Assembly: GCA_050251635.1 (NCBI GenBank)
Contig: JBFWML010000018.1
Location: 1 to 40,672, forward strand
Direction of reading: 5' to 3'
DNA: 40,672 bases
DNA from: JBFWML01 sp050251635
GTDB taxonomy: Bacteria; Campylobacterota; Campylobacteria; Campylobacterales; SZUA-545
Under the pieces are notes generated by a model that saw only the letters and a program-made list of their open reading frames with translations, was not told where the DNA came from and made no database searches. Positions 1 through 8,573 of the stretch are shown in pieces. Made by a program: the position numbers and the translations under genes. Position 1 is the stretch's first letter. Every line of letters starts with the position of its first letter.

Positions 1-431
1 CCGATGCCGTCGGTCTGGTTGTTGTAGCACAGGCCCCGGACCTCGTTTTCCCCCAGCTCTTCGTAGTCGATCAAAATCTTTTGCATATCCGGCAAGGCGG
101 CATAGGAGAGCGCACGTACGGTTTTGACCTTAAAGTCAACCGGCGGTTCGTAGTTTTTGAGCTTGGAAAGCGCAATCACCTCGCTGGCGAAGGCGCCCAG
201 CGTCTCGCGCTCCTCCTTGAGCTGACGGTTTTCGGCCAACAGGGTCTCGATCGTGTCAGCCTGATCAAAATAGGTATCCACAAAATCCTGCGCGCTTTGC
301 ACGCTTGAGAGGTAGCGCGCCTTAATCCAGCCGCTCACCTCCAAAAACAGACTGGCGCTGACCAGCTCAAAACGCAGCACAGCCACCGTCAGAGCGATCG
401 CCAAGGCTGCCAGCGCCAGTTTCTTGAACAT
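1..431 (-). CDS. mreC: Rod shape-determining protein MreC (N-terminal part; runs off the window)
   Basis: Partial gene on the minus strand, starting with ATG at 431 and still open at base 1. The visible ~143 residues begin MFKKLALAALAIALTVAVL, a single N-terminal membrane anchor. They continue into a helical segment with a probable coiled coil (DTIETLLAENRQLKEERETL) and then the start of the beta domain, which is the usual MreC layout. MreC is a bitopic inner-membrane protein that links MreB filaments to the periplasmic wall-elongation machinery. It starts 3 bases after the mreB stop codon, so co-transcription and probably translational coupling with mreB are likely. Function rests on family resemblance plus the invariant mreB-mreC pairing. 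The C-terminal half is not in the window. Confidence 0.9.
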   Translation of the reverse strand, partial: MFKKLALAALAIALTVAVLRFELVSASLFLEVSGWIKARYLSSVQSAQDFVDTYFDQADTIETLLAENRQLKEERETLGAFASEVIALSKLKNYEPPVDFKVKTVRALSYAALPDMQKILIDYEELGENEVRGLCYNNQTDGI

Positions 432-434
432 ATC

Positions 435-1469
435 TTATTCGTAGGCGATCTGCTGAAGAAGATCGATTTCATCCAGAACGCGCCCCGCGCCCTTGGCGAC
501 GGCAAGCAACGGCTCTTCGGCGATATACACGGGCAGCTTGGTCGCCTCGGAGAGGTACTTGTCGATGCCCTTCAAAAGCGCGCCGCCTCCGGTCAGAATC
601 ACGCCGTTCTCCACGATGTCGCCGGCCAAGTCGGGCGGTGTAATCTCCAGCACATCCTTGAGCGCTTCAAGAATATCCTTGAGGGTGTCTTTAATCGCTT
701 CGCGGGCATCATCGCTGGTAAATTCGATGGTGGAGAGCAAGCCGGTAATCTGGTCGCGGCCCTTGACGAACATGCTGAGCTGCTCGCGGGGGGCGACGGC
801 GTTACCGATATTGATTTTAATCTCTTCGGCGACCCGTTCGCCGATGAGCAGGTTGTGTTTGCGTTTGATGTAATCGACAATGGCCATATCGAGCTTGTCG
901 CCCGCGACGCGGATCGACTTACTGATCACCAGACCGCCCAGACTCACCACGCCGATTTCGGTGGTACCGCCGCCGATATCCACCACCAGCGAACCCTTGG
1001 GCTCTTTCACGGGCAATCCCGCGCCGATCGCCGCCGCCATCGGCTCTTCGATCAAAAACACCTCGCGCGCACCTGCGCTCATGGCGGACTCTTTAATCGC
1101 CTTGCGCTCCACTTGGGTCACGCCGTAAGGCACGCCGATCACCACCCGGGGGCGGATAAAGGCTTTGCGCTTGTGCACCTTCTCGATAAAGTAGCGGATC
1201 ATCCGCTCGGTCATCTCAAAGTCGGCGATCACGCCGTCTTTCATGGGGCGGATGGCCGTGATATTGCCGGGGGTTTTGCCCACCATCTCCTTGGCCTCTT
1301 TGCCCACCGCCAAGATGCGGTTGCGGCCGGTGGAGTCGCGCTGGACGGCTACGACGGAGGGTTCGTTGATCATCATGCCCTGACCGCGAACGATCACAAC
1401 CGTGTTGGCCGTTCCCAGATCGATAGCGATATCGCTGGAAAAGACTCCGATTACCTTATCGAGAAACAT
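435..1469 (-). CDS. mreB: Rod shape-determining protein MreB (bacterial actin)
   Basis: A 344-residue protein of normal MreB length. The actin/HSP70-fold nucleotide-binding motifs are visible: phosphate-1 loop IDLGTAN at about residues 16-22, phosphate-2 loop VDIGGGTTEIG in the middle, and an adenosine motif TGGGALLKGID near the C-terminus. The N-terminus MFLDKVIGVF is a short hydrophobic stretch that could act as a membrane-targeting segment. MreB polymerises under the inner membrane and directs lateral wall synthesis. The ATG start follows an AAGGAA ribosome-binding site that overlaps the clpX stop codon (9-bp gap). The order clpX-mreB-mreC is typical of Campylobacterota. Confidence 0.98.
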   Translation of the reverse strand: MFLDKVIGVFSSDIAIDLGTANTVVIVRGQGMMINEPSVVAVQRDSTGRNRILAVGKEAKEMVGKTPGNITAIRPMKDGVIADFEMTERMIRYFIEKVHKRKAFIRPRVVIGVPYGVTQVERKAIKESAMSAGAREVFLIEEPMAAAIGAGLPVKEPKGSLVVDIGGGTTEIGVVSLGGLVISKSIRVAGDKLDMAIVDYIKRKHNLLIGERVAEEIKINIGNAVAPREQLSMFVKGRDQITGLLSTIEFTSDDAREAIKDTLKDILEALKDVLEITPPDLAGDIVENGVILTGGGALLKGIDKYLSEATKLPVYIAEEPLLAVAKGAGRVLDEIDLLQQIAYE

Positions 1470-1478
1470 GCGGGTTCC

Positions 1479-2702
1479 TTATGCGCTTTTTTTAGTCGGC
1501 GTTATTTTGATATAAAGCGGCTTTTCTTTTCCAAGAACGCACGCTTCGTTAATCACCACCTCATAACCGGACAGTTCCGGCAACTCGTACATGGTCTCCA
1601 GCGTCACCTTTTCCAAAATTGAACGCAGGCCCCTAGCGCCTGTTTTGCGCTTGATCGCCTGTTCGGCAATAGCCTTGAGGGCCGCTTGTTCAAAGGTCAG
1701 TTTGACGCCGTCCATGGCAAAAAGCTTGTGATACTGCTTGACCAGCGCGTTTTTGGGTTCGGTCAGGATATGAACCAGATCCGCCACTTCCAGCTCGCGC
1801 AGGGTGGTAACCACATGCAGGCGGCCAATCAGCTCGGGGATCAGGCCGTAGCCGACCAGATCGTCGGGCTCAAGCTGATGAACCAGATCCCGCGTCTGCT
1901 TAACGCTGCGCTTATTCTGCGTAAAGCCCAGTACGTTTTTACCGATGCGGCGCGCCACAATCTCCTCAAGACCGTCGAAAGCACCGCCGGCGATAAAGAG
2001 GATATTGGTCGTATCCATCTGGATAAAATCCTGATGGGGGTGTTTGCGCCCGCCCTTGGAGGTGATGTTAACCTGAGAGCCCTCGATAATCTTTAAAAGC
2101 GCCTGCTGAACGCCTTCGCCGGATACGTCGCGGGTGATTGAGCGGTTTTCCCCCAACCGCGCGATTTTGTCGATCTCATCGATAAAAACGATGCCGCGCT
2201 GGGCCTTTTGAATGTCGCCCCCCGCGTTTTGCAGCAGACGGGTGAGGATGTTTTCCACATCTTCGCCCACATAACCCGCCTCGGTCAGGCTGGTCGCGTC
2301 GGTGATGGCGATGGGCACATCCAGATACTTTGCCAGCGTTTGCGCCATAAGGGTTTTACCGCTGCCGGTGGGACCGATCAATAGCACGTTGGACTTGGCG
2401 ATTTCTGAATCATCTTCCACCTCGTGCTGGCGGAAAACCCGCTTGTAGTGGTTATAAACGGCGATGGAGAAAACCTTTTTGGCCTCCTCTTGGCCGATCA
2501 CGTATTCATCCAAAATCGCCTTGAGCATTTTGGGGCTGAAGCTGGCCAGATCCACCTGCGGGGAGATTCCCTGCCCTTGCCCGGTCATCACCTTATAGGC
2601 CGCAATGACGCAGGCTTTGCAAATGGTCACGCCGTCGCCGGAGATGATCGGATTCTCTTCGCTTTCGTGGGCATGGCAGAAACTGCACTGTTTGGGTTTC
2701 AT
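1479..2702 (-). CDS. clpX: ATP-dependent Clp protease ATP-binding subunit ClpX
   Basis: A 407-residue AAA+ unfoldase that feeds substrates to ClpP. The N-terminal zinc-binding domain has Cys6, Cys9, Cys28 and Cys31. Walker A is GPTGSGKT (110-117), the pore-loop motif GYVGED is at 143-148 and Walker B IVFIDEID at 171-178. The RKH pore loop (GGRKHPHQ) and the arginine-containing sensor GARGLRSIL near the C-terminus are also present. Its ATG overlaps the lpxA stop by 4 bases (ATGA), which suggests translational coupling. clpP is not in the window. All key motifs look intact. Confidence 0.98.
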   Translation of the reverse strand: MKPKQCSFCHAHESEENPIISGDGVTICKACVIAAYKVMTGQGQGISPQVDLASFSPKMLKAILDEYVIGQEEAKKVFSIAVYNHYKRVFRQHEVEDDSEIAKSNVLLIGPTGSGKTLMAQTLAKYLDVPIAITDATSLTEAGYVGEDVENILTRLLQNAGGDIQKAQRGIVFIDEIDKIARLGENRSITRDVSGEGVQQALLKIIEGSQVNITSKGGRKHPHQDFIQMDTTNILFIAGGAFDGLEEIVARRIGKNVLGFTQNKRSVKQTRDLVHQLEPDDLVGYGLIPELIGRLHVVTTLRELEVADLVHILTEPKNALVKQYHKLFAMDGVKLTFEQAALKAIAEQAIKRKTGARGLRSILEKVTLETMYELPELSGYEVVINEACVLGKEKPLYIKITPTKKSA

Positions 2703-3499
2703 TGAGCCCCCTCTTCTTTAGAATCCTGCGCTAGGGGGATACCGCGCTTTGAGGCAATAACAAACTCACACAGCATCCGGGCTTCGGGGGTCAATTCACC
2801 GTCCAAAAGCTCTTGAGCGGCACTTTTAGGATTGCGGCCCGAACGAAAGAGCGCTTTATAGACAGGTTTAAGCGCATCAATCCGATCACGCTCGAGATGG
2901 CGGCGCAGACCAACCAGGTTAAGCCCGCGAACCACCGCCCGGTTCCCCTCCGCCAACGAAAAGGGCGGAATATCCTGAGTCACCGCCGATGCGCCGCCAA
3001 TCATTGTATAGGAGCCAATGTGAACAAATTGATGAATTCCGCTTTCGGCGCCGATAGTGACATAGTCACCCATCACCACATGGCCGGCAATGCCCGTAAA
3101 GTTGGCGATAATGCAGCGGTTACCCATAATCACATCGTGTGCGGCGTGGGTATGACCCATAAAAAGGCAATCGTTTCCAATGCGTGTGACGCCGCCGCCG
3201 CCCTCGGTGCCGCTATTGATTTGGCAAAACTCGCGGAAGGTGTTGCGATCCCCGATCTCAAGCCGGGTGGGTTCACCGGCATATTTGAGATCCTGCGGAG
3301 CGCTACCCAAAACCGCATAGGAGAAGATGCGATTATCAGAACCGACGGTTGTATGCCCTTCAATGTGGGCGCCGTGGCCAATCGTCGTACCCCGGCCAAT
3401 TGAGACATTGGCTCCGATAAAAGCGTAGGGGCCCACCTGAACATCGGGGGCAAGTTTTGCGCCCGTTTCAATAATGGCTGTGGGGTGAATATTTGTCAT
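2699..3499 (-). CDS. lpxA: Acyl-ACP--UDP-N-acetylglucosamine O-acyltransferase LpxA
   Basis: First committed acyl transfer of lipid A synthesis, cytoplasmic, forming a left-handed beta-helix trimer. The 266-residue protein starts MTNIHPTAIIETGAKL and is built of hexapeptide repeats. The presumed catalytic histidine is His121 in HAAHDV, matching E. coli His125. The C-terminus is helical (VGLRRHLERDRIDALK), as in the family. The frame is open 25 codons further upstream, but the ATG at 3499 is the conserved start and lies one base after the fabZ stop. Acyl-chain length preference cannot be judged from the sequence alone. The lpxA/fabZ neighbourhood ties fatty acid elongation to lipid A synthesis. 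Confidence 0.97.
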   Translation of the reverse strand: MTNIHPTAIIETGAKLAPDVQVGPYAFIGANVSIGRGTTIGHGAHIEGHTTVGSDNRIFSYAVLGSAPQDLKYAGEPTRLEIGDRNTFREFCQINSGTEGGGGVTRIGNDCLFMGHTHAAHDVIMGNRCIIANFTGIAGHVVMGDYVTIGAESGIHQFVHIGSYTMIGGASAVTQDIPPFSLAEGNRAVVRGLNLVGLRRHLERDRIDALKPVYKALFRSGRNPKSAAQELLDGELTPEARMLCEFVIASKRGIPLAQDSKEEGAQ

Positions 3500-3500
3500 C

Positions 3501-3950
3501 TTATTTGTCAACGACCATCGCCTTAAGCTCTGCTTCGCAGGCGAGCTGCCCGTCCACATAGGCTTTGCCCTCAAAAACCCAGACCGAACCTTTGTTTTTT
3601 ACCAGCGCAACTCGATAGTCTAAACGATCGCCCGGGCGGATGGGTTTGCGGAATTTTGCACCGTCGATGCTCATAAAATAGAAAACTTTGCTCTCGATCG
3701 TGTTGGTTTGCTCATCATCGGAACAGTAGAAGGCCAAAATCGCGCCTGCCTGCGCCATGCCTTCCAAGATCATCACGCCCGGATAGATTGGGTGGCCGGG
3801 AAAGTGGCCTTCAAAGACCGGTTCGGAAATGGAGATATTTTTATAGGCCTCCACATATTCGCCCTGCTTGATCTCGGTCACCCGATCGACCAGCAGAAAC
3901 GGTACCCTGTGGGGAAGGATTTTCTGAATCTGCATCACATCTAAAACCAC
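3501..3950 (-). CDS. fabZ: 3-hydroxyacyl-ACP dehydratase FabZ
   Basis: A 149-residue hotdog-fold enzyme that dehydrates beta-hydroxyacyl-ACP in fatty acid elongation. The signature GHFPGHPIYPGVMILEGMAQ is complete. His49 and Glu63 match the catalytic His/Glu pair of known FabZ enzymes, with the usual 14-residue spacing. I chose the GTG at 3950 (MVLDVMQIQKILPHR) because an AAGGAG ribosome-binding site sits 7 bases upstream. An in-frame ATG five codons later has no good site. FabZ and LpxA compete for or share hydroxyacyl-ACP, which fits the one-base spacing between the genes. Confidence 0.97.
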   Translation of the reverse strand: MVLDVMQIQKILPHRVPFLLVDRVTEIKQGEYVEAYKNISISEPVFEGHFPGHPIYPGVMILEGMAQAGAILAFYCSDDEQTNTIESKVFYFMSIDGAKFRKPIRPGDRLDYRVALVKNKGSVWVFEGKAYVDGQLACEAELKAMVVDK

Positions 3951-4002
3951 TCACTCTCTCCTTCTCGCACACAGCCGTAAACCGCGTAAAATAGCGCTTA
4001 TT

Positions 4003-5019
4003 TTATCCTAGTGCGACTAAAAGCTCTCTGGCATCCTCCCAAAGCTCGGCCCGCAGACGCACGCGGATTGTTCCCGCAGGCAGCTTCTCGACGATAAAGA
4101 CGGGGGTCAGATCGTGCTCGCCCAGTCCCAACGCCCGGCGGAGGCTCTCCTTGCCCTGCGTCCACGCCCGCGTCACCACCCAACCGGGCTGTTTTTCAAA
4201 GACCGCCCTTGCCTCATCCAAGGCGATCAGCGCGGTTTTCAAATCCAGCTTGCCCGTCGAATAGGGCAGGATTTCCGCATCGATCGCCTCGCCTTGCTCA
4301 TCCCACAGGCCCCCTGAAAGCAGCCGCCAGTTAAGAAAACGCTGCTTGATAATCCGGTAGTTTCGGCCCGCTTTTTCCAGCGCTTCACGCTCGGCATAAA
4401 GCCTAAAGCGCTCATCGGGGGATGCGGCATCAAAGCGATCCATCGCGCTAAAAAGCTCGATCGCGGGTTTTTGCTGCGCCGCGCGCTGAGCGCTGAGCGC
4501 ATACAGGCAACCGCAGTAGTTTTGCTGGTAGGCTTTTTTCTCTTTAGCCAGCGCAAACTGTTTTTGAGTGCCGCCGCCCTTTCGAAAATCCTCAATGACA
4601 AAGCGGGCGGCAAAGCGCTCCGATAGCTTGTTAGCCGCCCCTTCAAGCTGGGAAAAATCCTTCTTTGGGCTCATCAGCAGCGTTGTCGTATAGGTTGAAT
4701 GGCCCAACCGATCGGCCAGTTCGGCGGTTTTAAACAGGCGCAGATCAAAGCAAAGCGAACAGCGCGCGCCCTTTTCCGGCTCCAGCTCCAGCCCTTTAGC
4801 CGCTTGCATCCAGTTTTCCGGATCGTACTCGCCCTCTTGCCACTCGATTCCCAGCTGCTCACAGCTTCGGCGCGCGTCGATCAGGCGGGTTTGGTACTCG
4901 CTTTCGGGGTGGATATTGGGATTGTAAAAAAAGCCGATCAGCCTTTCGTCGGGGTATTTTTCGCGGATTTTTCCCAGAAAATACCAGCTATCAACCGAAC
5001 AGCAAATATGAACGATCAC
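4003..5019 (-). CDS. queH: Epoxyqueuosine reductase QueH
   Basis: A 338-residue QueH (DUF208) protein, the non-cobalamin enzyme for the last step of queuosine tRNA modification. Family motifs are HICCSVDSWYFL (Cys6, Cys7, Asp10), RCSLCFDLR (Cys87, Cys90), LLMSPKKD and YCGCLY (Cys169, Cys171). These supply the Cys residues for the metal/Fe-S site and the redox pair. The C-terminal ~150 residues extend beyond the minimal QueH core and contain no motif I recognise. The GTG start at 5019 overlaps the nfo stop (GTGA). A near-palindrome AAAATAGCGCTTATTTT (3988-4004) overlaps the stop codon. It could be a weak terminator or part of a fabZ promoter, but neither is convincing. Confidence 0.93.
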   Translation of the reverse strand: MIVHICCSVDSWYFLGKIREKYPDERLIGFFYNPNIHPESEYQTRLIDARRSCEQLGIEWQEGEYDPENWMQAAKGLELEPEKGARCSLCFDLRLFKTAELADRLGHSTYTTTLLMSPKKDFSQLEGAANKLSERFAARFVIEDFRKGGGTQKQFALAKEKKAYQQNYCGCLYALSAQRAAQQKPAIELFSAMDRFDAASPDERFRLYAEREALEKAGRNYRIIKQRFLNWRLLSGGLWDEQGEAIDAEILPYSTGKLDLKTALIALDEARAVFEKQPGWVVTRAWTQGKESLRRALGLGEHDLTPVFIVEKLPAGTIRVRLRAELWEDARELLVALG

Positions 5020-5861
5020 CGCTCAACCAGCGAATACAAAAGCTTGATCTCTTCGGCCCAGATCGACTCATCGATCGTTTCGAGCACCAGCGGGATATTG
5101 TCCATTCTGGAATCGTTCATTATTAGCCTAAAGGGTTCAATCCCCAGCTTGCCCTTGCCGATCGAGTCATGGCGATCGACATGGCTGCCCAGATCGGGCT
5201 TGGCATCGTTGAGATGCATCCCGCAGAGGTATTGAAACCCCACAACGCGGTCAAACTCGGCCATGGTTTTTTCGTAAGCCTCCGGCGTGCGCAGGTCATA
5301 ACCCGCGCTAAAGGTGTGGCAGGTATCCAGACACACCCCGATGCGGCTTTTGTCCTCCACGCCCTCAATGATGGCCGCAAGATGCTCAAAGCGCCAGCCT
5401 AAGTTACTGCCCTGCCCGGCGGTGTTTTCGATCACGGCGGTGACGCCCTTTGTTTGATCCAGCGCCCGGTTGACCGATTCGCTGATTCGCCTTAGGCACT
5501 CGGCTTCATCGATCATCTTTTTGTGGCTGCCGGGGTGGAAGTTGAGATAGCAAAGCCCCAGCGCTTCGCAGCGGCTCATTTCATCCACAAACGCTTCGCG
5601 GCTTTTTTCCAGCGCATCGGCTTCGGGCGCGCCGAGATTGATCAGATAGCTGTCATGGGGCAAAATCTGCTGCGGTTTGTAACCGTATTGTTCGCAGGCG
5701 GCCTTGAAGGCCTCGATCTGGGCCGGTTCGTAGGGCTTGGCCGCCCATTGGCGCTGGTTTTTGGTAAAGAGCGCAAAGGCTTTGGCCCCGATGGCGTGGG
5801 CGTTTTTGGGGGCGTTTTCGACTCCGCCGGAAATGCTGACATGGGCGCCGACATATTTCAT
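5016..5861 (-). CDS. nfo: Endonuclease IV (AP endonuclease) Nfo
   Basis: A 281-residue TIM-barrel AP endonuclease of base excision repair, of normal length. It starts MKYVGAHVSISGG, the family N-terminus. The tri-zinc site ligands are visible in LPHDSYLINL, NFHPGSH, IENTAGQG, CLDTCHTFSAGYD, GMHLNDAK, SHVDRHDSIGKG and VLETI. The ATG at 5861 is directly adjacent to the stop of the upstream lipoprotein gene. The gene lies between that lipoprotein gene and queH, so the three probably share one transcript. There is no obvious functional link between them. Confidence 0.97.
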   Translation of the reverse strand: MKYVGAHVSISGGVENAPKNAHAIGAKAFALFTKNQRQWAAKPYEPAQIEAFKAACEQYGYKPQQILPHDSYLINLGAPEADALEKSREAFVDEMSRCEALGLCYLNFHPGSHKKMIDEAECLRRISESVNRALDQTKGVTAVIENTAGQGSNLGWRFEHLAAIIEGVEDKSRIGVCLDTCHTFSAGYDLRTPEAYEKTMAEFDRVVGFQYLCGMHLNDAKPDLGSHVDRHDSIGKGKLGIEPFRLIMNDSRMDNIPLVLETIDESIWAEEIKLLYSLVER

Positions 5862-6347
5862 TTAAATCCTTTTAATGGCAATCGTAATTTTGTTCAAACT
5901 GTCGATAAAGCGAACGTTATCGCCCGCCCTCTCATAATGTATCTGGTAGCGATCGACCCGGTGTGCGCGCTGGATAAAACCCTCGGGGGTCGGCTCCAGA
6001 CTTGCGCCCTCCAGATTGTAAACGGGGCGGCCCGCCAGTACGTCAAGAAGCAGCGTTTGGGGATACCATCCGCTCAGATGGCGGGCGTTAAACTCGCGCC
6101 GATCCATGCAGCGCCCCTGAACGCACACCATGGTGCCCACCTCTAAATCATAGGCCAGCTGACCCGCCGCGTACACCTGAAGCCGGTAACGGCCCCGGCC
6201 GTAGTCGATCAGAAACGCCGTTTCCGAAAGGGCGATCGATTGGGTTTTAAGCGTGGCCAGCACAGCGCTGGAAACCCCCGCCTGTTTGGGCGCGCATCCC
6301 GCCAGAAGCCCAATCAATAAAAGGGCGGCAAAAAATTTCTTCTTCAT
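5862..6347 (-). CDS. Putative small lipoprotein of unknown function
   Basis: A 161-residue protein with a clear lipoprotein signal: positively charged MKKK, hydrophobic FFAALLLIGLLAG and lipobox LLAGC with the acylated Cys at residue 18. The mature part is hydrophilic with a predicted beta-rich character and two further cysteines (VCVQGRC). I do not recognise a named domain, but Campylobacterota genomes carry similar small lipoproteins (the Campylobacter aroE region has one nearby). It is the first gene of the lipoprotein-nfo-queH unit and reads divergently from tRNA-Glu. The 50-bp gap upstream must hold its promoter. Candidate minus-strand -10 boxes are TATATT and TAAAAT, neither decisive. 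Confidence 0.75.
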   Translation of the reverse strand: MKKKFFAALLLIGLLAGCAPKQAGVSSAVLATLKTQSIALSETAFLIDYGRGRYRLQVYAAGQLAYDLEVGTMVCVQGRCMDRREFNARHLSGWYPQTLLLDVLAGRPVYNLEGASLEPTPEGFIQRAHRVDRYQIHYERAGDNVRFIDSLNKITIAIKRI

Positions 6348-6371
6348 AAGCTAAATTTTATCAAACGTAAA

Positions 6372-6377
6372 TATAAT
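6372..6377 (+). promoter_or_regulatory. Probable -10 box (TATAAT) for tRNA-Glu
   Basis: A perfect TATAAT lies 20 bases before the first base of the tRNA, placing transcription start near 6384. No good -35 hexamer is visible at the usual distance. That is common for sigma-70 promoters in this phylum. The box sits in the 50-bp divergent gap between the lipoprotein gene and the tRNA. Confidence 0.5.
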
Positions 6378-6397
6378 TCCGCCACGCTTTTCATGAA

Positions 6398-6473
6398 GGC
6401 CCCTTCGTCTAGCGGTCTAGGACACCACCCTTTCACGGTGGATACACGGGTTCGAGTCCCGTAGGGGTCACCA
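6398..6473 (+). tRNA. tRNA-Glu (anticodon TTC), CCA encoded
   Basis: A 76-base cloverleaf. The acceptor stem GGCCCCT pairs with AGGGGTC (one G-T), followed by discriminator A and an encoded CCA. The D arm is in CGTCTAGCGGTCTAGGAC. The anticodon stem CCACC/GGTGG encloses loop CTTTCAC with anticodon TTC. The T arm is ACGGG TTCGAGT CCCGT. The TTC anticodon reads GAA and GAG, so this is glutamate. No terminator was seen before the helicase gene that starts 55 bases downstream, so read-through is possible. Confidence 0.97.
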
Positions 6474-6527
6474 CCTTCTAAACTCTCCCCAAATTTTTAC
6501 TCTGACAAATTTTCAATAAAGTTCGCT

Positions 6528-8558
6528 ATGCCGCTCTCCCGTTTGAATGCCGATCAGCTTTCCGCCGCCACCGCTCCCTTTGGGCACAACCTGATCATCG
6601 CTTCGGCCGGCACGGGAAAAACCAGCACCATCGTGGGCCGCATCGCCCATCTGCTCCAAAACGGCAAAAAGCCCGAAGAGATTTTACTGCTGACCTTTAC
6701 CAATAAAGCCGCGGGCGAGATGGTCGATCGGTTAGCCGCCGCCTTTGGGGCCAAAACCGCCGAAGCGGTCGTGGCAGGCACCTTCCACGCGGTCAGCTAC
6801 AAGTGGCTTAAAAACATCGAGGTTCCCATTACGCTCAAACAGCCCGGCGAACTGAAGATGCTTTTTAAAACCGTGTACGACAAACATCTTCTGCGCACCG
6901 CCCGGCACGAAAACGGCCCCTTAACCGCCGCCGCCCTGTATGATTACCGCAGCCTGTGGGAAAACCGCGTCGATGAGGACTTTACCGCCTGGCTGGAGAT
7001 GCGCAACCCCGCCCACAAAGCCTACGGCCCGCTGTATGAGGCGATGTTCGACGAATTCGAGGCGCTTAAGGCCGATCTGGGTTTTGCGGGGTTTAACGAT
7101 CTGCTGCTTTTGATGCGCAAAAAACTCAAAGAGGGCATCCCAAGCCCTTTTTTTGAAGTACTGGTTGACGAGTACCAAGATACCAATCCGCTGCAAAACT
7201 CGATTCTGGAGGCGATGAATCCGCCTTCGCTCTTTTGCGTGGGGGATTACGATCAGAGCATCTACGCCTTTAACGGCGCGGAGATCGGCATTATTGCCAC
7301 TTTCGATGAGCGTTACCCCAAGGCCAAAGTTTTTACCCTCTCCAAAAACTACCGATCGACCGCGCCGATTTTGAGTCTGGCCAACCGCGTCATCAGCTTT
7401 AACGAACGCATCTACCCCAAACAGCTGGAGGTCGTCAAACAAGGCCCGGTGAAGGCGCCGCAGCTCTTGGCCTACGGCGAGCTGTTTGACCAGTATCAGG
7501 ATATCGCCCGGCGCATCACCCTTTCGCAGTATCCCAAAAACGAGATCGCCGTGATCTTTCGCAACAACAGCACCGCCGACGGCATCGAAGCGATGCTGCG
7601 CGAACTCGGTGTCCCTTGCAAACGCAAAGGGGGCGGCAGCTTTTTTGAAGCCCGCGAAATCAAGGCGCTGCTCGATCTCATTACCCTGTCGATCAATCCC
7701 CGCGATCTGCTGGCCTTTATTCATGTGATGGAGTACGGCCCCGGTATCGGCGCGGCGACGGCCAAAGACCTCTACGACGGCGCAATGCAGCTCGGCGGCG
7801 GTAATCTGATGCGCGGCTGGCTGAATCCCTCCAAGCCCAAGACACCGCTCTTTAAGGGCGGCGTCGATCCGCGCCAGCCCGGTCTTTTCGGGTTTGAAGA
7901 GAGCGCTCCTGCGCGCCGCAGCTACGCAGGGCTTCCGGCGGGCTTTAAGGATCATCCGCTTCTTTCGCACGGGCTGCTCAATGACGAAGGCGGCAAATTT
8001 CTGGGTAAGTTCTGGCAGGCGGCGCAGCACCTGAGCGGCTCCACTCCGCCCGGACGGCTGATCGAAACGGTGATCGGCTCGCCGCTGTACGAAGCGATCG
8101 CCGAACATCTCGCCCGCCAGCGCGGCATGAACAAAAACCGCACGCTCGATGAAGCGCGGTATCAGGAGGCCAAGGACCGCATCTTCACCAAGGCGCAGAC
8201 CTTAAAGGAGCTTGCGCGCCACTATCAAAGCACCGATCGGTTTATCAACGCGATGGTTTTAGGCGGCAACGAGATGAGCGAAGGCAGCGGGGTTAACCTG
8301 CTGTCGGTTCACGCCTCTAAAGGGCTGGAGTTTGACGAGGTGTACGTCATCGACCTGATGGACGGCCGTTTTCCCAACCGTAAACTGATGAGTCAGGGCG
8401 GGCAGATCGAGGAGGAGCGGCGGCTTTTTTACGTGGCGGTGACGCGCGCGCGCGAAAGCCTGTTTCTCTCCTATGCCACCTGGGATAAATACAAGAAGAT
8501 CGACTACGTTCCCAGCCAGTTTCTCTACGAAGCGGGTCTGCTGGAAAAGCAGGGGTAG
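6528..8558 (+). CDS. UvrD/Rep-family ATP-dependent DNA helicase (superfamily 1A)
   Basis: A 676-residue 3'-5' helicase. The motifs in order are: Q-motif LNADQLSAAT; Walker A SAGTGKT (26-32); motif Ia LTFTNKAAGEM; motif II LVDEYQDTNP (about 211-220); motif III VGDYDQSIYAFNGA; motif V VHASKGLEFDEVYV; and motif VI ERRLFYVAVTRARESL (about 630). Length is close to Rep (673) and slightly below UvrD (720), so I leave the symbol open. Around residues 425-490 is a Pro/Gly/Lys-rich segment (NPSKPKTPLFKGGVDPRQPG) in the 2B region that looks lineage-specific. The role is replication restart and/or excision repair. The ATG at 6528 has no strong Shine-Dalgarno site. Confidence 0.93.
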   Translation: MPLSRLNADQLSAATAPFGHNLIIASAGTGKTSTIVGRIAHLLQNGKKPEEILLLTFTNKAAGEMVDRLAAAFGAKTAEAVVAGTFHAVSYKWLKNIEVPITLKQPGELKMLFKTVYDKHLLRTARHENGPLTAAALYDYRSLWENRVDEDFTAWLEMRNPAHKAYGPLYEAMFDEFEALKADLGFAGFNDLLLLMRKKLKEGIPSPFFEVLVDEYQDTNPLQNSILEAMNPPSLFCVGDYDQSIYAFNGAEIGIIATFDERYPKAKVFTLSKNYRSTAPILSLANRVISFNERIYPKQLEVVKQGPVKAPQLLAYGELFDQYQDIARRITLSQYPKNEIAVIFRNNSTADGIEAMLRELGVPCKRKGGGSFFEAREIKALLDLITLSINPRDLLAFIHVMEYGPGIGAATAKDLYDGAMQLGGGNLMRGWLNPSKPKTPLFKGGVDPRQPGLFGFEESAPARRSYAGLPAGFKDHPLLSHGLLNDEGGKFLGKFWQAAQHLSGSTPPGRLIETVIGSPLYEAIAEHLARQRGMNKNRTLDEARYQEAKDRIFTKAQTLKELARHYQSTDRFINAMVLGGNEMSEGSGVNLLSVHASKGLEFDEVYVIDLMDGRFPNRKLMSQGGQIEEERRLFYVAVTRARESLFLSYATWDKYKKIDYVPSQFLYEAGLLEKQG

Positions 8559-8573
8559 GGTAAAATCGAGACT

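Noticed and set aside
855..1622. 255-codon open frame antisense to mreB and the clpX end
   Set aside because: His/Asp-rich translation typical of reading a GC-rich gene backwards; mreB and clpX on the other strand are unmistakable.
3500..3574. 25-codon N-terminal extension of lpxA
   Set aside because: Reads inside fabZ, has no family resemblance, and MTNIHPTA is the conserved LpxA start.
3988..4004. Near-palindrome AAAATAGCGCTTATTTT between queH and fabZ considered as terminator
   Set aside because: GC core is only 4 bp and there is no clear U-run after a stem; the genes lie in the same direction, so it is left unassigned.
6921..8108. 395-codon open frame antisense to the UvrD/Rep helicase
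   Set aside because: No domain, and the opposite frame has all helicase motifs.
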